The position numbers were made by a program, and so were the translations under genes. The notes beneath the pieces were generated by a model. That model worked only from the letters and a program-made list of their open reading frames with translations, did not search any database and was not told where the DNA came from. A stretch of DNA of 64,000 bases. Source: Pagrus major (lineage: Eukaryota > Chordata > Actinopteri > Spariformes > Sparidae). Of this stretch, positions 35,831 to 51,100 are shown one piece after another. Positions within the stretch are counted from its first letter, which is position 1. The number at the start of each line of letters is the position of its first letter. The DNA lies in the NCBI RefSeq assembly GCF_040436345.1, contig NC_133227.1, positions 19,900,671-19,964,670 on the forward strand, given 5' to 3'.

Positions 35831-38800
35831 ATGATTTTTCTTCATGAAGTCCTGAATGTGTTTCTCACTTTGTCTCTGCTGAGCAGCCCTGCCTCCACCA
35901 TGGAGCGAGGTAGTAAAATGTTTTGAATGGATATGGTTTTATAGTTTGACAGAATATAAAACATACTTGAATATTAATAATGCATTTTATAATAATTCAT
36001 AGACAAGACGATTGACTCTTGGCACCTTTCTTCCAGACAGAATCTATTTCTTTTTAGATTACCCTTCGTTTCTTGTCACAAAGTCACTGTGTTGATAGTG
36101 AATAAGTCAAGAACATCTAAAACAAACACAATATACAGTATAGTAGTTAAGCACTGTGTGGCTGTGTACTTAGATATATGGATGAAAGGTCAAAAGCTTG
36201 AAGCTAATGTGAGATGCAGAGTTGTTATATGTAAACCAATTTAAAGGGCGGCCATCTGTTGTTTTTCACTACATTTTAATCTCCAGCCTCCACGGACTGG
36301 AATTCTTATTTTTCCTGCAAAATGGTAAACAGCAATAAATTTCGTATTTGAAAAAGACCACAAGAACAAACAAGCTAATAAAATAAATAAAACATTGACG
36401 ATGACAACTTTTTTTTTAGACTGATACGGCAGCCTTTCCAAAAAATTGGGAAGCATTTTCTGATGTTTTTAGGCAGTTTTTTGTAATTAAATTGTGGGAG
36501 CAAATGAAAATTGTAAAAAAAAAAAATTGTGTTTTGATGTTTGTGTAGCACATATTCGCATCTTCACGACAAGAAACAAGTAAGCGAGTTACGTGCACGT
36601 GGTTTAGCTTTTTGCACACTGCTGTGATTGGTGAAACTCCTGAGGAACTAAGAAGATTGATCAAATTTGCAGAAAAACTTAAGATGACAGGAGAAATGTG
36701 CAAGGTCGCACAGACTTCACAGAATTAGTTGAATTTGTGTTAATTGTTGCGATCACGACATAGCAACTTCCTGGAGGGTTTGTATGTAAATTAAATATCT
36801 TTATATGGTTCATACAGTGTGTATGGACAGATAAAACAAATAACTAGAAGAAGGCATTGACCTGCAGTGCAAAATTGTGTCAGGCATTGTTACTATTTTC
36901 TGATTTTTTAAACGCTAAATGGTCTAAAATGTTTTTGAAAACGGACAAAAAGCAGCTTCAGAGACACCTTGCACTATTTAGGCGTCACTCTCTTCTCAGG
37001 GCTGAACAGTTCTACTTCTAAGTGCTGTATGTTCACGATTAACTGTACACTGTCTGCTTCTGTCAGTCCCTGGGGTCAGTCTTTGGGGGAACGTGGCTGA
37101 CTTCACATCCAAGGGGAACCACTGGAGACTAAAGCCTCAGGTCTCCATCCCCGCCCTGCAGGAGCTCACTGTCTGCTTCAGCTTAAAGTTTGAGCAGGTA
37201 TTGATGAAAAACGTCCTGTAATTCCAGTAACTTATACTGCTATAACGCTCAAATTAAAGGAAATCTTTCAACCATATCTAGGTTGCTGCTTCTCCAACAT
37301 GGACCGCCTTCATGTACCGTCATCCCACAGCCCAGTACACTGAGCTGGGGTTTGGGGGAAAGTGGGATCGTTTGGTGGTCTGGCTGTTTGGGACGGAGTG
37401 GACTACCAATCAGAACATACTTCATGTGTCACAGTGGTACTCGCTGTGCCTGACCTGGACACACACTAAAGACAGACCCGCCCTATACATCAATGGTAAA
37501 CGAGTGGACCTCATGGCAGGTTGGTCTGACAACTGGGTTTCAAGTTTCTGAACTCTGGAGGGTGATATAGGGTTACTTTAGCTAACAAAACTATTTCTAA
37601 GCTTGGCTCTGAGCTCCAAATATTTTTTTCAGGTGTTTCATGTTCAAACTTTGATAATTTTACTGTTGATTTAGACTCTCCTTTGTGTTCTGCTACCCTC
37701 AATTCTTCCCCTCTGGCTCACAATGTAGGTACATATCCCTTCATTTCCCTCTTGGGCTGCAAACTGGCCCCCAATGGAACGCTTACTCTGGGTGCGGCAC
37801 ACACTCTGGATAACGGGAATATCCAGGTAATTTCATTCACCAGTCTGTTGGGCAAGGTGTCTCTGTTTCGGCTATGGGGCCGAGAACGCAGCGAACGGGA
37901 AGTGACGTCACTGAGCTGTACAGAGGGGGACCTGGTGAAGTGGGGGAAAGACGACTGGGACACTCAGAGCTGTGCTCCGGTAACCGATTCCAGCCTGCAG
38001 TGTGGTGAGCCAAAGAAAATGTCCTTTACTTGAACTGATACGTCTTCTCTGACTGTTTCTACTAGGGCTGGGAAATATATCAATATGATGTCGTTATCAT
38101 GATATAAGACTATGAATTATCTTGTTGTCTTCCCCTGGTTTTAAAAGGCAGCATTACAGTTAAGTGATGTAATCATCTCAACTTACTCATCTCCGACCAG
38201 AAAGAGTACAATGGAACGCCATGCCTTGTATGCTCGGGGCTAATCCATCTGCCCAGACTTCATGAAGGAGCAGCTGTGGGATGTCACATAGCAATGGCAG
38301 CACCCATAGGGAGACTAGAGTATTTTTAGAAGCCTCGTGAACAGAATATTTTGATATGTTTCCAAGTATAAAAATGTCATTTTCCCTCCTCTATTTCATT
38401 TATAATGCAAGGAGGGTGCACTTGCTAGACTAAACATAATGTTTTATAATGGTCGGCCGAATTTTTTGTTCACTTTTGGCGTTTTGTACCTGGAATACTT
38501 TGAGGTCTACAGTTGCAAATTTCAACTATGACTTTCCGACCTCTGACGTCGACTGAAACACAGCATACTACCTGCCTTTACCCACTCAGTCATTGTATCC
38601 ATTTTACTGTTTTTTTTATTAAATCAAAAATCTCACTGGGTTAATATTTTGTGAAAGTATCGAGCATGGTATATATTTGTGTATCACGATATTGCCTAAA
38701 ACTATGGCAAATATTATTTTAAAAGGTCCAATTTATGAGATATCTGATTGTTGGCTGGTTGGGCCGGCCACCAACCCAAAGTCATATCCCCCAGCCCTTG

Positions 38801-41800
38801 TTTCTACTAAATCAAAATGCTTTGTCCAACAATATCTATCTCAGCACCTGTAAATTCTGAATGCATCGACAAGTTGAATATTTTGCTGCCTCTCACAGCC
38901 GTTAGACAACAGTCAATGATTCACTTTTAATGCAGTAAATGGTTTTTCTCAGTTTCATCAAGCATTTTACAGCGTGTTCCTACGTTTGCAGTAGCCTCCA
39001 TGGCCGCCTTAGGTTTACTGTATGTCCACAGCGCTCTGATTAAATATTGACCCCCTGTCTATTTGTGAGTTAAGTAAATATAGACACCATTCTGTGATCA
39101 ATAACAGTAGGATCAGAAGCATTAATCATAAAGCTGTCATAGGTTGTTGTTTACTCTCTGCAAAGCTGGAACCTGCCGTCTTTTTCGTCTTTAAACAACA
39201 GTCAACCCTTAAAGTCTTAAATAAAACTAAACTTATTGATTGGATTGAAATTCTTGTTTGTTATATATTTGCAAAATTGCCATCAGAGTTTTAAACATTT
39301 TTATATGAACAAACAAAATGTTTTAATTACTGATCCTGATTTCTTGGCTAGGCAATAACCTGAACGTTTCAAAGTGTATCAATTGTCAAAATTATTAGTT
39401 ATTGTCTTTAAGAGATGAATATTACAGTCACCTACACTTCAGCAAGTGAGGGTAAGAAATTATATCTACTGACTGAAGATTTAAATCAAAATCGTATTAG
39501 GTAATGCCCTTCACAATAATAGTAAACGTTGGCAGTTGATACTAACAATGAAAGAAGAGGTCGTTCTGCAACATTATTGTTGAAGTACCAAAATTAGTTC
39601 ACAACTTCTGCTTTTCCAATTCGGCCTAAGTTTGGGTTTGACAGACTCAGTTTTGGCTCAGCGATGAATTAGAGGCTTCCATTCTCATCATATTTTACAT
39701 TTTCTATATTGTATTAAACCATAATGCACATGTTTATCATAAGGGAAGATAATCTGGAATATAACTAAGACAAAAAATCGGTTTAACAAGAACTTGAAAT
39801 GCATTTAGGAAGAACTGTAGAAAATAAACTTGTGCTACAAAATACTTAACTGTACTTGAAAGTCATGAGCTTTACTGGTATACAGTATGTTTCCATTTTT
39901 TTGTGTCTAATGCTCATTAAGATAAACCTAATGGTGTCCTATATATCGTCTTTGGCTGATTGGCAGAATGGTCCATTTACGAAGTGAAACTGATGTTTGT
40001 CATCATCCGTCTCGATGGGAACACCGAGGTCTACACGGCCAGAGAGATCGCACATCACTGGGTAAAACAAACAAATACACAAAAACAAAAAACAGATAGT
40101 AAAAAACGGTCCAGTTTTGACGATGTTGTAATGAGCAAATCTTTCAGGGGTTTTAACTGCTGTTTGTTGTTCCTGTAGCTCAGAACGGTTCTGCCGAAAA
40201 GCATCTATTTACACAGAGTGTCTGTGTTTGAAGTAACCAGGTATGAGAAGATTCAAGTTTACAACATTAAACCTTTTTTAATGGTATATGACAGAGAGGA
40301 GGAAGCACATTGAGATTATCTGATCTCTTACGCAGATCAAGTACAGAAGAAAGCCTTGAGAAATCATCGCATGAAGAAGGGCAAGTAAGCCAGATATTAG
40401 CTTCCTGCAGATGTAGCTGTAGTGTACGGTGTCAATAAGTGGTGGTAGGAAATTGATAGCGCTCTGAATCAAACTCAAACATTGATATTGGTATTAACCT
40501 TCACAAATCCAGTATCGTTCAATCTCTAAAGTACATTACAACATATCACAAACATTTTACCATCGCATGGATAATCTCTGTGACTGAAATCGATTTTTAG
40601 TGCAACTTTAAAATCTACTGTGTGTGTGTATTTTATTCTTCAGGTGCGGTGGATTCGCTCTAACGACAGGTAACATCGTCTATGTTTCACTTCATGATTT
40701 CGCTTTTCTAAACATTACATAATCAGAAAGTGGCTGGGCCGACTAAAGGATGAAGGATCAATTCATGGGCTCCTTTCATAATAATACATGTTTATATGAA
40801 AACGTACGATAACAAATATGTAAAATGTGTTTTTTTTAGGTTTATCTATATTGCAAAAGCTTCTTAAGACTATGAAGTCATCACATTTAATATCCATGCT
40901 TGGGCGACCATTTTTAGCAGAATATTATGACATCATTTGCATTTAAACTCTGACCTTTTGGATGTCAAATGTCATCATTCAGCATGTATGTAAATTCCTA
41001 CTTGATATGTAAATCTCAAGTAGGAGAGCAAAGCAGAATTTCATCCATCCTTCACAGCATTTTCCTGTTGAGTATTGGAAACTTCAACTCAAATTAAATC
41101 CCTTTTAGATGAATTGCTCACACCTCACGTACATATTAAGGCCATAACAAACAGACCTGACTTCATTTAAAGGGGTCACAAGCCAAATCATGTGGGAACC
41201 ACTGCAGCAGAGGACAGTAAAAACACAACATCTTCCCTGTAGGTTCGACTGCCTGGTTCATGTAACCGTTATCCCCTGCACAGACGTGGCCACTGTGCAA
41301 AATGAGATGCACGCGCACCTGAGCAAAGCCTACCACCACCCCAGTGGTGTGCTTCAGCTGCTGGCTGAGTCAGAGACCATACACACTACACCTGTTGGTA
41401 AGAAATAGCTGTAACCATGCATACGTGTGTCTGTGTCAACTTTGCAGAAAAACTAATTCTGCTTCACAATTATCTCCGTTTCTAGAGCGTTTCGATGCCG
41501 CCACCGTGAGTCCTGCCGTTGTGGTGACAAGTCCCTCTCCAAGCACAACTACCACGTTTAAAACCACAACATTCGTTACCACCACCACCTACACCACCAC
41601 CACCACCACCACCACAAGTCCCTCTACCAGTGCGGCCACAACTACAACCTTCACAACAAGTCCTGCAAACATCTCTGGTCAGTTGATCATTTACATAGAA
41701 ATGCTCTCCATGTGTGGATTATCATTATGACTTATGGAAAACGACTAATTGTTTATTTTGATCTTCTCTGCAGCACTGTATTTTGAGGTTAGGGTGAATG

Positions 41801-44800
41801 TTTCCTTAACAGGAGACTGTGACGCAGAAGAGACTCTTTCCACCTGGGTATGTCTGACAGAGTAGCATAGCTCTTTTAATTTTAGGAATACAAAACAAAT
41901 GTACCTTTACTGGTCTTAAATGTGGCCTCTGACTCTCTGCAGCTCAACTCCAGTCTACCAGATGACATGATGAAGGTGATTGACCTCCAGCTGCTCCCCA
42001 AAGCTCAAAGGTATTGTATGTGAGCTAGCTGCCACATCGACAAATCACCATCCATTTCTACAAATATCACACAATCTGATTTCAATGTGAACTATTTGAT
42101 TTAGTGACTGATCTCACTTACAGACATCATCGTGTCCTGCGGTCAGATCGCTCTACCTCTGAAGAAGTAAGTAACGACTTATCAAACTCTTATCCAAGCT
42201 CTGAATGAATGAAATCTTTCACTAAAACTGTAAAAGGAATGACTTTACTGATGTCAATATTCAACATCCCTAAAAGAATAGTTTGACATTTTGTGTTTGA
42301 CCATTGACCTTTTGGTTTTCCACCAAAATTGGAATCTTTAGCTAACAGCCCTCGCCTTTTGCAGGTCGTCATTTCTAAACTGAAAGAAGCTTGCTGGGGA
42401 GGGGGCGATCGCAGTTTAATCATGCAGTTGCCAAGTAATACATTAAATGTAGCCTACTGAAAGTGAGCGTATTAAATCGAATGGCAGACCAAACAAAATG
42501 GTGGACCATGCCCTGAGGGCAGCACTTTGAGAAGCTAAACTCTAAGACGTTGCTGTGCTCTGGTCGACAAGAAATAGCGACAGCACGTCACTTCTGCTTG
42601 TAAGACACAGTATCTCCTTCTATGTACAGATCAAACAGGAGAGATAGAGTGTGTTAGTTACTGAACTTTGAAGGGGCTGTTTTGTAACTGTGAATTGAGC
42701 GTGCTAGCTGTTTCCCCATTTCTAGTCTTTATGCTAAGCTTGGCTAATTGACTCAGTTTGGGCTCCACAGTTACTAAATATACATGAGAGTGATATCAAT
42801 CTTCTCATCTAACTTTCAGCAAGAAAACAAATAAGAATATTTACTAAAATGTCAAACTATTCCTTTAATATTTCCATTTCTTTTTGCTGCTAAATTTCAG
42901 ACTTTTATTCTGGGGAAAGGTGGAAAAGCCTTTCCACTGACATCTTAGGATATTAAAATGATTTTCACAGGGTCAGCAGATCAACTGAAAATGTTAAGCA
43001 GGGTGAAATTATTGAATACTTCCCTCAAAAGACAAGAAATACATACATGATGAAATAAATGTGCACAGTGTGGCAAGATGCATAAAGTACATTTCACTGG
43101 ATTAATACACTTTACATCTGGGTTGCAGGAATAAATTCAATTGAAATGCAAATTTTTAAATTGTATGTTCTGTCTTACAGTGACATACAGTACTTATCTC
43201 CTCCAGTTTTGAAGCTGTATTTATTTATTTATTTTCCAGGTGTTCGTATACAGAGTTTCAAGGTATGGGTTTACGCTTTTTCACTTAGATCAAGAGCAAA
43301 TTAAAAAAGAAGGAAAATGAAAACACCGACACGCACAATAAGGCAAATAATGACACAGTACCAATATATCGGACATATTTACTTGCACACTGCTTTCATC
43401 ATATATATCCGTTTTGGAAAACATTTACTGCCTGAGAGGTAATAATAAGATTAACTCAGTCTGGAGCTTTTTGCAGCCCATAATTAAATCTTTTTACGGT
43501 CTGCAGAGAGAGCTGCGTTTTCCAGGTTCAGGTCATGATGTCGCTGTCAGACACACAGGAAATGGAGGAGCAGATAAGAAACCTACTGCTGACGCCTTAT
43601 AACAACGGATCCATCTCCATAGCCGCCAAGGACATACAGATAAGCCGCATATGTGAGTCAGGTTCAGCGAAAGATTACAAAGAATGAAATTTGAACACTG
43701 GAATTATTATTACTTTTGATAATTGATATTAAATTCTCGACTAGATAATACGTTTTTAAAAGTTGAATTAAGTCTGTCCTTCTCTTTCTCCATCTCACTC
43801 TGTTTTAGTGATAGTTAATTGCAATGCAGAAACCCACCAGACGAGGAAAGGCCTGTTTGAGTGGCCCGCCAGTTCAGGAGGACAAAATGCAACTCATCCG
43901 TGCCCAAAAAACCCAAACCGCTCTGCCACCCGACACTGGTGAGTGCTCAGACAGTTCATTCATTTATTTGTATTATACTATTATAATATAATAGTATAAT
44001 TGACTGGGATGTCTTTGGTACGTGGGAGAAAAACCAAATAAAACACATGCAGCCAAGTCCAGGGTCTTTTAATGAAAAACCTTGAACTATTAAAATACAA
44101 TCCTCAAATGTGGTTTTCTCTTTTCTCTCATTATCAAAACAAATAAAAATATGTTTGATTCTAGGACTGTCGTTTACTCAAAAGAAGCAACTCTTAACAT
44201 TTGCCATCATTTTCTGACATGTATTTAATGACTGCATGATTAAATAATATTCCACAGATTAAATGTTGATAGTTTCTGATATTTTACTAAGTAAAAATAA
44301 AATAACTTGTTTTATCTCTACCAGTTGCAGGGATATGTTTTTTCTTTTTCTTTATCACATTGCTGGATGTGATTATTTGATTTAATCATCTAAGGGAGGA
44401 GAGAGCTGTGATTAAATCATTTTAAATTGAAAAAGCACAATTTGAGAAAAGCAAAAACTCTTGTTGGTACTGCTGTCATTTATCACTGAACTTATGATCA
44501 TGCAGGCACGTTGAGAAAAGAGTACATGTATTTAGCTGGCTGTCAACTTGAATATAACACATGAATACATAAAGGCCTATCTGGGTATTGATTACATCCG
44601 TTGGTATATTTACATGGCTGTGTCACTGCGTTCAGGACTCTTCCCGTGTGTTGACTCAGTATCAGACAACACTTATTAATGGCTGCGTATGAGCAGTAGG
44701 AGGCTGTGCTGTAAATCCATTAATCAGATGGTCGGTGTCACTAATGATTGGAGTTAATAGATGAGTGATTTTCAGGATCAGCAACCTCCCAGCTGTCTAA

Positions 44801-47800
44801 GATCTGTTTAAAAGGATGCATTTTCTACTAGAGTAAGCATAAATGACATAAAATGAAATATGGAATACAAATTTTAGATCAAGAATATCTAACTCCTCTC
44901 CTCCTCCCGTGCTCTCCCCACCAGTAAACTGTGTCTCAGTACACACTGGTTGGTCCCCGACCTGGACGACTGTTTTCTTGTGGTAGAAACCATCCCTGAT
45001 CTGGAGCACGTCGAAGTCACCACTGGTATGTTACACACTTTTAACTTCATCTGTTTTATGTTGTACTTGTCAACTTATGAAATAAATGCATACTTCACAC
45101 TGATGTCATGACTTCAAATCAAAAATCGGTCGGTTTTTGAACTTGGGGTGAACTATCCCTTTAAAACTGATCTATGAAAGCCAGTTGTGGGATCAATGAA
45201 TGTCAAATTCTTTCATTAAGAGAGGGTGGCTTGGATTAACTTACATGGATTTGGCTTTCCATCTAAAATTCTCTAGAGGCTGTTGGTCACCCATGAACTG
45301 AAACTCACAGACTGATACAGATACAGATACATTACTTTTACAAGTTGTACCTTTTTATCTCCAGAGAATGCGCTGGATGTGGTGGAGATGATTGAAAGTT
45401 TACTAAGAGACCACTCCACACTCAGCTACCAAGAGCTGGTGACGGTCCTCAACAAGCTGAAGGATATCATCAGCCTCAGTGTGGTCACACCACACCTGGG
45501 TCAAGCTCTAATCAACATCATCTCCGACATACTGGAATCTGACAGCGACCTGTTGCCTTTTACAAACACGTAAGGATGGAAAACTAAAAATCCAAATGAA
45601 GGAACTTCTCTGTTTTACATCAGTTTACCCTGCGTCTATGTCGTTCTCTCCAGCATCCTTAATATCACAGAGGCAGTGGGAGAGAAGATGGTGGGCTACG
45701 AGGGCTGCTCCACCCTGGTTGCTCCAGCCATTGCCATCTCAGTGGTGGATGTAGTTCCCGGACAGTTTGACAATTTGACATTCGGAGTGTCGTCTGACCG
45801 CGCCGGCAAAAAGCCTGAGGTTAGCAAAGTTACAACAACCAACACATGTCCTCAATCTGTCTGAACTGACTAAATAAAGTGCATCAGTAGGTTGTTTAAG
45901 AATTAACAGATCAGTATGGACTCAACCATCACTTCTGACTCCTCTGGTCACTGAAGATAAGATGGTTACTGTATATAATTAGAGGAGAGGAGAGCAATGC
46001 CAGCACTGCCAGTCAAACACAGGCTGAGGTTAGCTTCATAATCACCAGTGTGTTGACATGTCTGAACCATTACTGTCTGCACTGAGTTGAAGTCCATTTA
46101 AAGTCTGGTTTTGATCAACCAGGACGGTATAAATCTGAACACAACAACATCCAGTTTTTCCTGTTTTTGTCCCCGTACAATAGCTTTAAAGTATGAAAAC
46201 TCATCTTTTTCGACACACATTTATAATCTGCACAATCCTGTTCCAGATCTGCATGTATGGCTGCCCTATTCCAATAAACAGGAATATTCTGGATGTCATG
46301 TACTTTGAACTCTGAAACTATATAAACTATGAAATATAGTCGCTCCTATAAAATTTGGCAAAAATGCTTTTTTATGTACTTGCAGTGAGCATCACAGCTT
46401 CATTCTAACTTTTTCTACACTCATATTCTTGACACACAGCCTGCACAGAATCTGAAGGTCTTTTAGATTGTTTCTGTTAATTAGAGCCGGTTGAGTCTTG
46501 GCTGAACAAAGAGTTAATAAATGTCTCTTTATGTTGTAGATTTTCATCAACAGGTATCCCCTCAACAGCACAGTGGCTTTTATCTCCCTGCCATCTGTCC
46601 TGCAGCACAGCTTCCCACAGAACAGCTGGAACCAGAGCCCACCGAGGGTTGTGTTTCAGTTCTTCGGCATCCCAATGCTCTTCAGGGTACTACTGTCTCT
46701 TAAAGAGACAGGAAAACAATACAATTCAATCAGAATACTTAAGACAATTCTTGAAGCATCAGTTTCTTATTTATACATGCACACATATGTTGTTATTATT
46801 TCCAGAGCAGCAAAAACGGGCAGACCCTCAACACCTTTGTGGTGTCAGCCAGTGTGACCAACGCCAGCTCTCCGATCAGAGACCTAGAGGAGGATGTCAA
46901 AGTCACGCTCCACCACATTATACCCAATAAAGTAGGATTGACTGTCCTTTAAAAATATGGCTGACTGCTGCTTAGACTGCTGCCAATAACAAAGAATGAC
47001 CTTTGATTAACAAACATCTTCTCTGTTAAAGCTTTACAAGGACGTACAGTGTGTTTACTGGAACTTCAATAAAAACAGTAAGTCCTGATCCAGCTGATCA
47101 CTAATCTAATCCAATTTTTTTGATAAGCGCTGTATGAACTGTGTGATGCTTAATGTCTGTCATCATGTAGATGGACATGGAGGCTGGGATGATTATGGCT
47201 GCAGAAAATACAACAGCAGCTCTGACTACACAACGTGCCTGTGTGATCATCTCACACACTTCGGAGTTCTCCTGGTTTGTGTTTTTGTTTTACCGTTTGC
47301 TCAAAAAGTTGCAAAAAGGAGGCTTTGGTAATAGTGGTAGCAGCAGTATGAACAGTAGTAGTGATGGTGGTTCAACTCAGATGTTACCAGCAGAGGGCGC
47401 TCAAAGCATAATAGATAAAAATGAACCACTGTCAAGGAAAGTCTGACACAAATTCTAGTAAAGTAACTGAGGGATGTGCTTCTTGTTCTCTGGATAGCAA
47501 AGATACTTTCAAACCAAGCATAACCTTGAGTATATAGCTTTAAAATAATCAAATACAGTATGTGTAATACTTTATGATATGAGAGGGTTGTGCAAGCCCC
47601 ATCATACGACAAATCTGCATTGGACATAATCCAAAATTGTGATTAAAAATGTACCGGCTATAGTGCCTATTGTTACATTTAAAGGGGCTCTATGTAACAA
47701 TGTGTGGTCATTTACATGTATTAATCACTTTTTTATTGGCCATATGGGAGCGGACTGTAACGTGACATGAAAAATGAGACCTTCCCTGTCTCTCGGGTCA

Positions 47801-48097
47801 TCTATACTAGCCTGTGGACGATTTGTTAAAGTCGTTTAACGCTGCTGGACTGTGGATTTCTTTGTGAAGGACTCGGGTCAGATTTTCCGCAACAGTCCAA
47901 AAGATGTGACTTTGTGCACGTTCTCGCATGCCTCAATTTTGACACTAATTTATACACACTATTGCGAGATGGAGCGAGTAATGTGAGTGTTTCAACGAGG
48001 GAATAGAAAGAGCTCTTCATGCTAGTTTGTACTTGGTAGTAGAAGCAGGAGCAGTTGTTATTGTTATTACTGCACAGATACTCTCTAACAAGTGTGT

Positions 48098-48136
<39 letters not shown>

Positions 48137-51100
48137 GTGTGTGTCTAGGATGTTTCCAGGACTCAGGTGGACCCGGCTAATGAGCAGATCCTGACCATTA
48201 TCACCTATGTTGGTTGTGGAGTTTCCTCATTGTTCTTGGGAATCACTGTTCTCACTTACACAGCTTTCGAGTGAGACTCACTACTGAGTTGTTATTTTAT
48301 AAATGTTTTCTACTTGTCACACACTGACTGTGTTTACATGCAGGCTGGTAAGCTGTTGGTAGGCAATGTCAACACCAATGAAGACACATTTGAACACTAT
48401 GTTTTTTGTGTCAAAGCATTGGCTTCACACTGAAACACTCCCTTAGACCAAGGCTGGTGTTTCAGGAAAGTATGACCACATTGTTTTCCCTGTTACTTGT
48501 TTTGTAATAGCTTTGGTTTTTGTTTAGTGATTCTTCTTCATTATAGACTGTAGTTTTGTGTATGTTTGTGTTGTGTTTGTCTTACCTTTCGTTTTACCTC
48601 CGTCTCAGAAAGCTTCGTCGAGACTACCCCTCTCAGATCCTCATCAACCTCTCCCTGGCGCTGCTGTGCTTGAACCTGGTGTTTCTGGTCAACTCCTGGC
48701 TGTCCTCCTGGGGTCTGTACGGTCTCTGCGTGGCCGTAGCATCCACGCTGCACTACTTCCTCTTGGCTTCATTCACCTGGATGGGATTGGAGGCCGTTAA
48801 CATGTATTTCGCACTCGTCAAAGTCTTTAACGTCTACGTGCCCTCTTATATCCTCAAGTTCTGTGCGCTGGGTTGGGGTGAGTCGTGTGTTCGAATGACT
48901 GACCTTCAGGCTGAAACAATGTCACACTACTAGGCTATGACACAGTTTAAAGTATTTCAAATTGTTGCTCCAGGGATTCCTCTGGTGATCTGCATCCTGG
49001 TGCTCATTGTGAATAGAGAGGCCTACGGCAGTCACCTCTACACAGAGCCACTGGACAACTCTGACAACTTGTGAGTTTTTGCTTCATTTTTCTTTCATTT
49101 TCCAACAACAACTTCTTTCTGTCTGGCTGCTGTTATACGGTTGCACAAATCTTCAAAACACTCATCAAGCTGTACTTAGTAGTGCCAAAGTGATGCATAA
49201 TGTCAAGGTTTTGATCAGCTCTTCAGCTGCTTTTGTAGTTAGGAATGACTACTTGACAGTGCAAGCAAAACCACACTTCATTTCAATCTTTTACACTGTG
49301 TACAGTGTGGCACAGAAAGCACATATGCTGGGACAACAAGAATGGCTGCTGTATCTCCCCTCTCCTCCATTTCTCTTTGAGCCTCGCTCTCTTCCACTGA
49401 CTCACCCCGTTTTCTTTATTTCCTTTTCCATCCCTCAGCTGTTGGCTCCAGGACGACGTGACTTTTTACGTGTCCGTTGTTGCGTATGCTGTGCTAGTCT
49501 TTCTCTTCAACATTGGGGTAAATAATTTGTACATACATACAACACACAAACACTGACTTTCGTCCATATTTTCCTGGTTACTGTATAACAGTGTTCTCCT
49601 CATTACCTTTCTAATTTTTACACAGTTTTAGAGAGAATATCTACAGGACTTTTCAAAGCACTTATTTTTGTGTAACCTGGCATGACTCAGTTTAACAGTG
49701 TAACCTGTTCTCCATCAAATCTCTCATTTGAGGGCACTTATATATTACCTTTAATTGTTTTAATGTTTTTCTGCATTTTAACATCTCTAAGCCTTCTTCT
49801 CTCACATTTTACTGTAGGTTTTTGTGGTGGTTCTGATCCAGATTCGCCACATGCAAGTCAACAGCCCGGCTGGAACCCGCAGTGGGCTATTGCATGACCT
49901 GAAAGGAGTTGCCAGTCTCACCTTGTTACTGGGACTAACGTGGACTGTTGGCTTCTTTACCTGGGGACCAGCCAGAATAGTTATGCTTTACCTTTTCTCT
50001 GCACTCAACAGCCTGCAAGGTAAGATAATTACCGAAAGCCATGCTGGGTGATATACTGTATGTGTGAACACTCGTGGAAACAGATTTGTTCTTAAGTGGC
50101 ACCTACGAGTGATATAGAGTACCTGTAAATAAACTAAAGACAAACAGGATTGGCAAGCAAAAAGTGTGAAAATGCACTGAAATGAAGGACACACTGACTG
50201 TTCTGTCATCACAATCATGGCTTACTGACTTACATGATTTACTGAGAGAGAGCATTTTGGACTGGCAGCTGACGCAGTGAAGCGCTCTCTGGGTTTTTAT
50301 GAAGGCTGCGGTCAGGCTGCACATATTCTACGAATATTTTCTTTTCTTGTCCATCTCTATGACTGTTGCATTCCCTTGACCATCTCCCATGAAAGTAATG
50401 TACAGATTTGCTTTTTAGCATCTAACTTAATGTCAAACCATTCACTCTTTATTTCTCCTGGATATGGCAGGTGTATTGATATATGTCTTTTTTTCAGGTC
50501 GTGTAATATGACCTAATTTCTTGTACTTTTGTCAGATTTGAACAGAAGACAATAATCACTGTTGTAAAGTATTTTTTACTCTTCTCTCTGCAATAATTTC
50601 ACGAATGATACTTGTCCACAAATGGAGTGAACGGAGCGAGCAGTTTAGTTACTCCAACTTCAAACATTCGAGAGAGCAAGCCTCACTGTTTTCGCATTCT
50701 TGTCCTTAACCTCTTTTCTGTCGTGCATGAGGTCTTTTGTGTGTGTTGCTGTGCGTTTATTTATTGGGTGCAGGTTTGCTAACCACAATGCGGTTTTTCC
50801 TCAACATCCCACTTCACGTTCACAGTTCAAAAGAAACCAGCAAAACTCGCAGATAAAAAAGCAGAAAATCAAATGGAGGCTGAATGATGCAACTATTTCA
50901 CAACTGCCTTTACCTTGGCTTGCCTTTGTTATATTACTTTCTTTTTTATCTGAGAGTGACGCAACAAAGGGCCTCCACTTTTTTTTGGTTCTGGGAGAGA
51001 AATGCCTTGCTCAAGTGCAAATTAAAAGTATGTGCTGAGAGAGGAAAGAGCCACAAACCAAGAACCAATCTTGTCCTCTGAAGCTCACGACCGTATCTCG

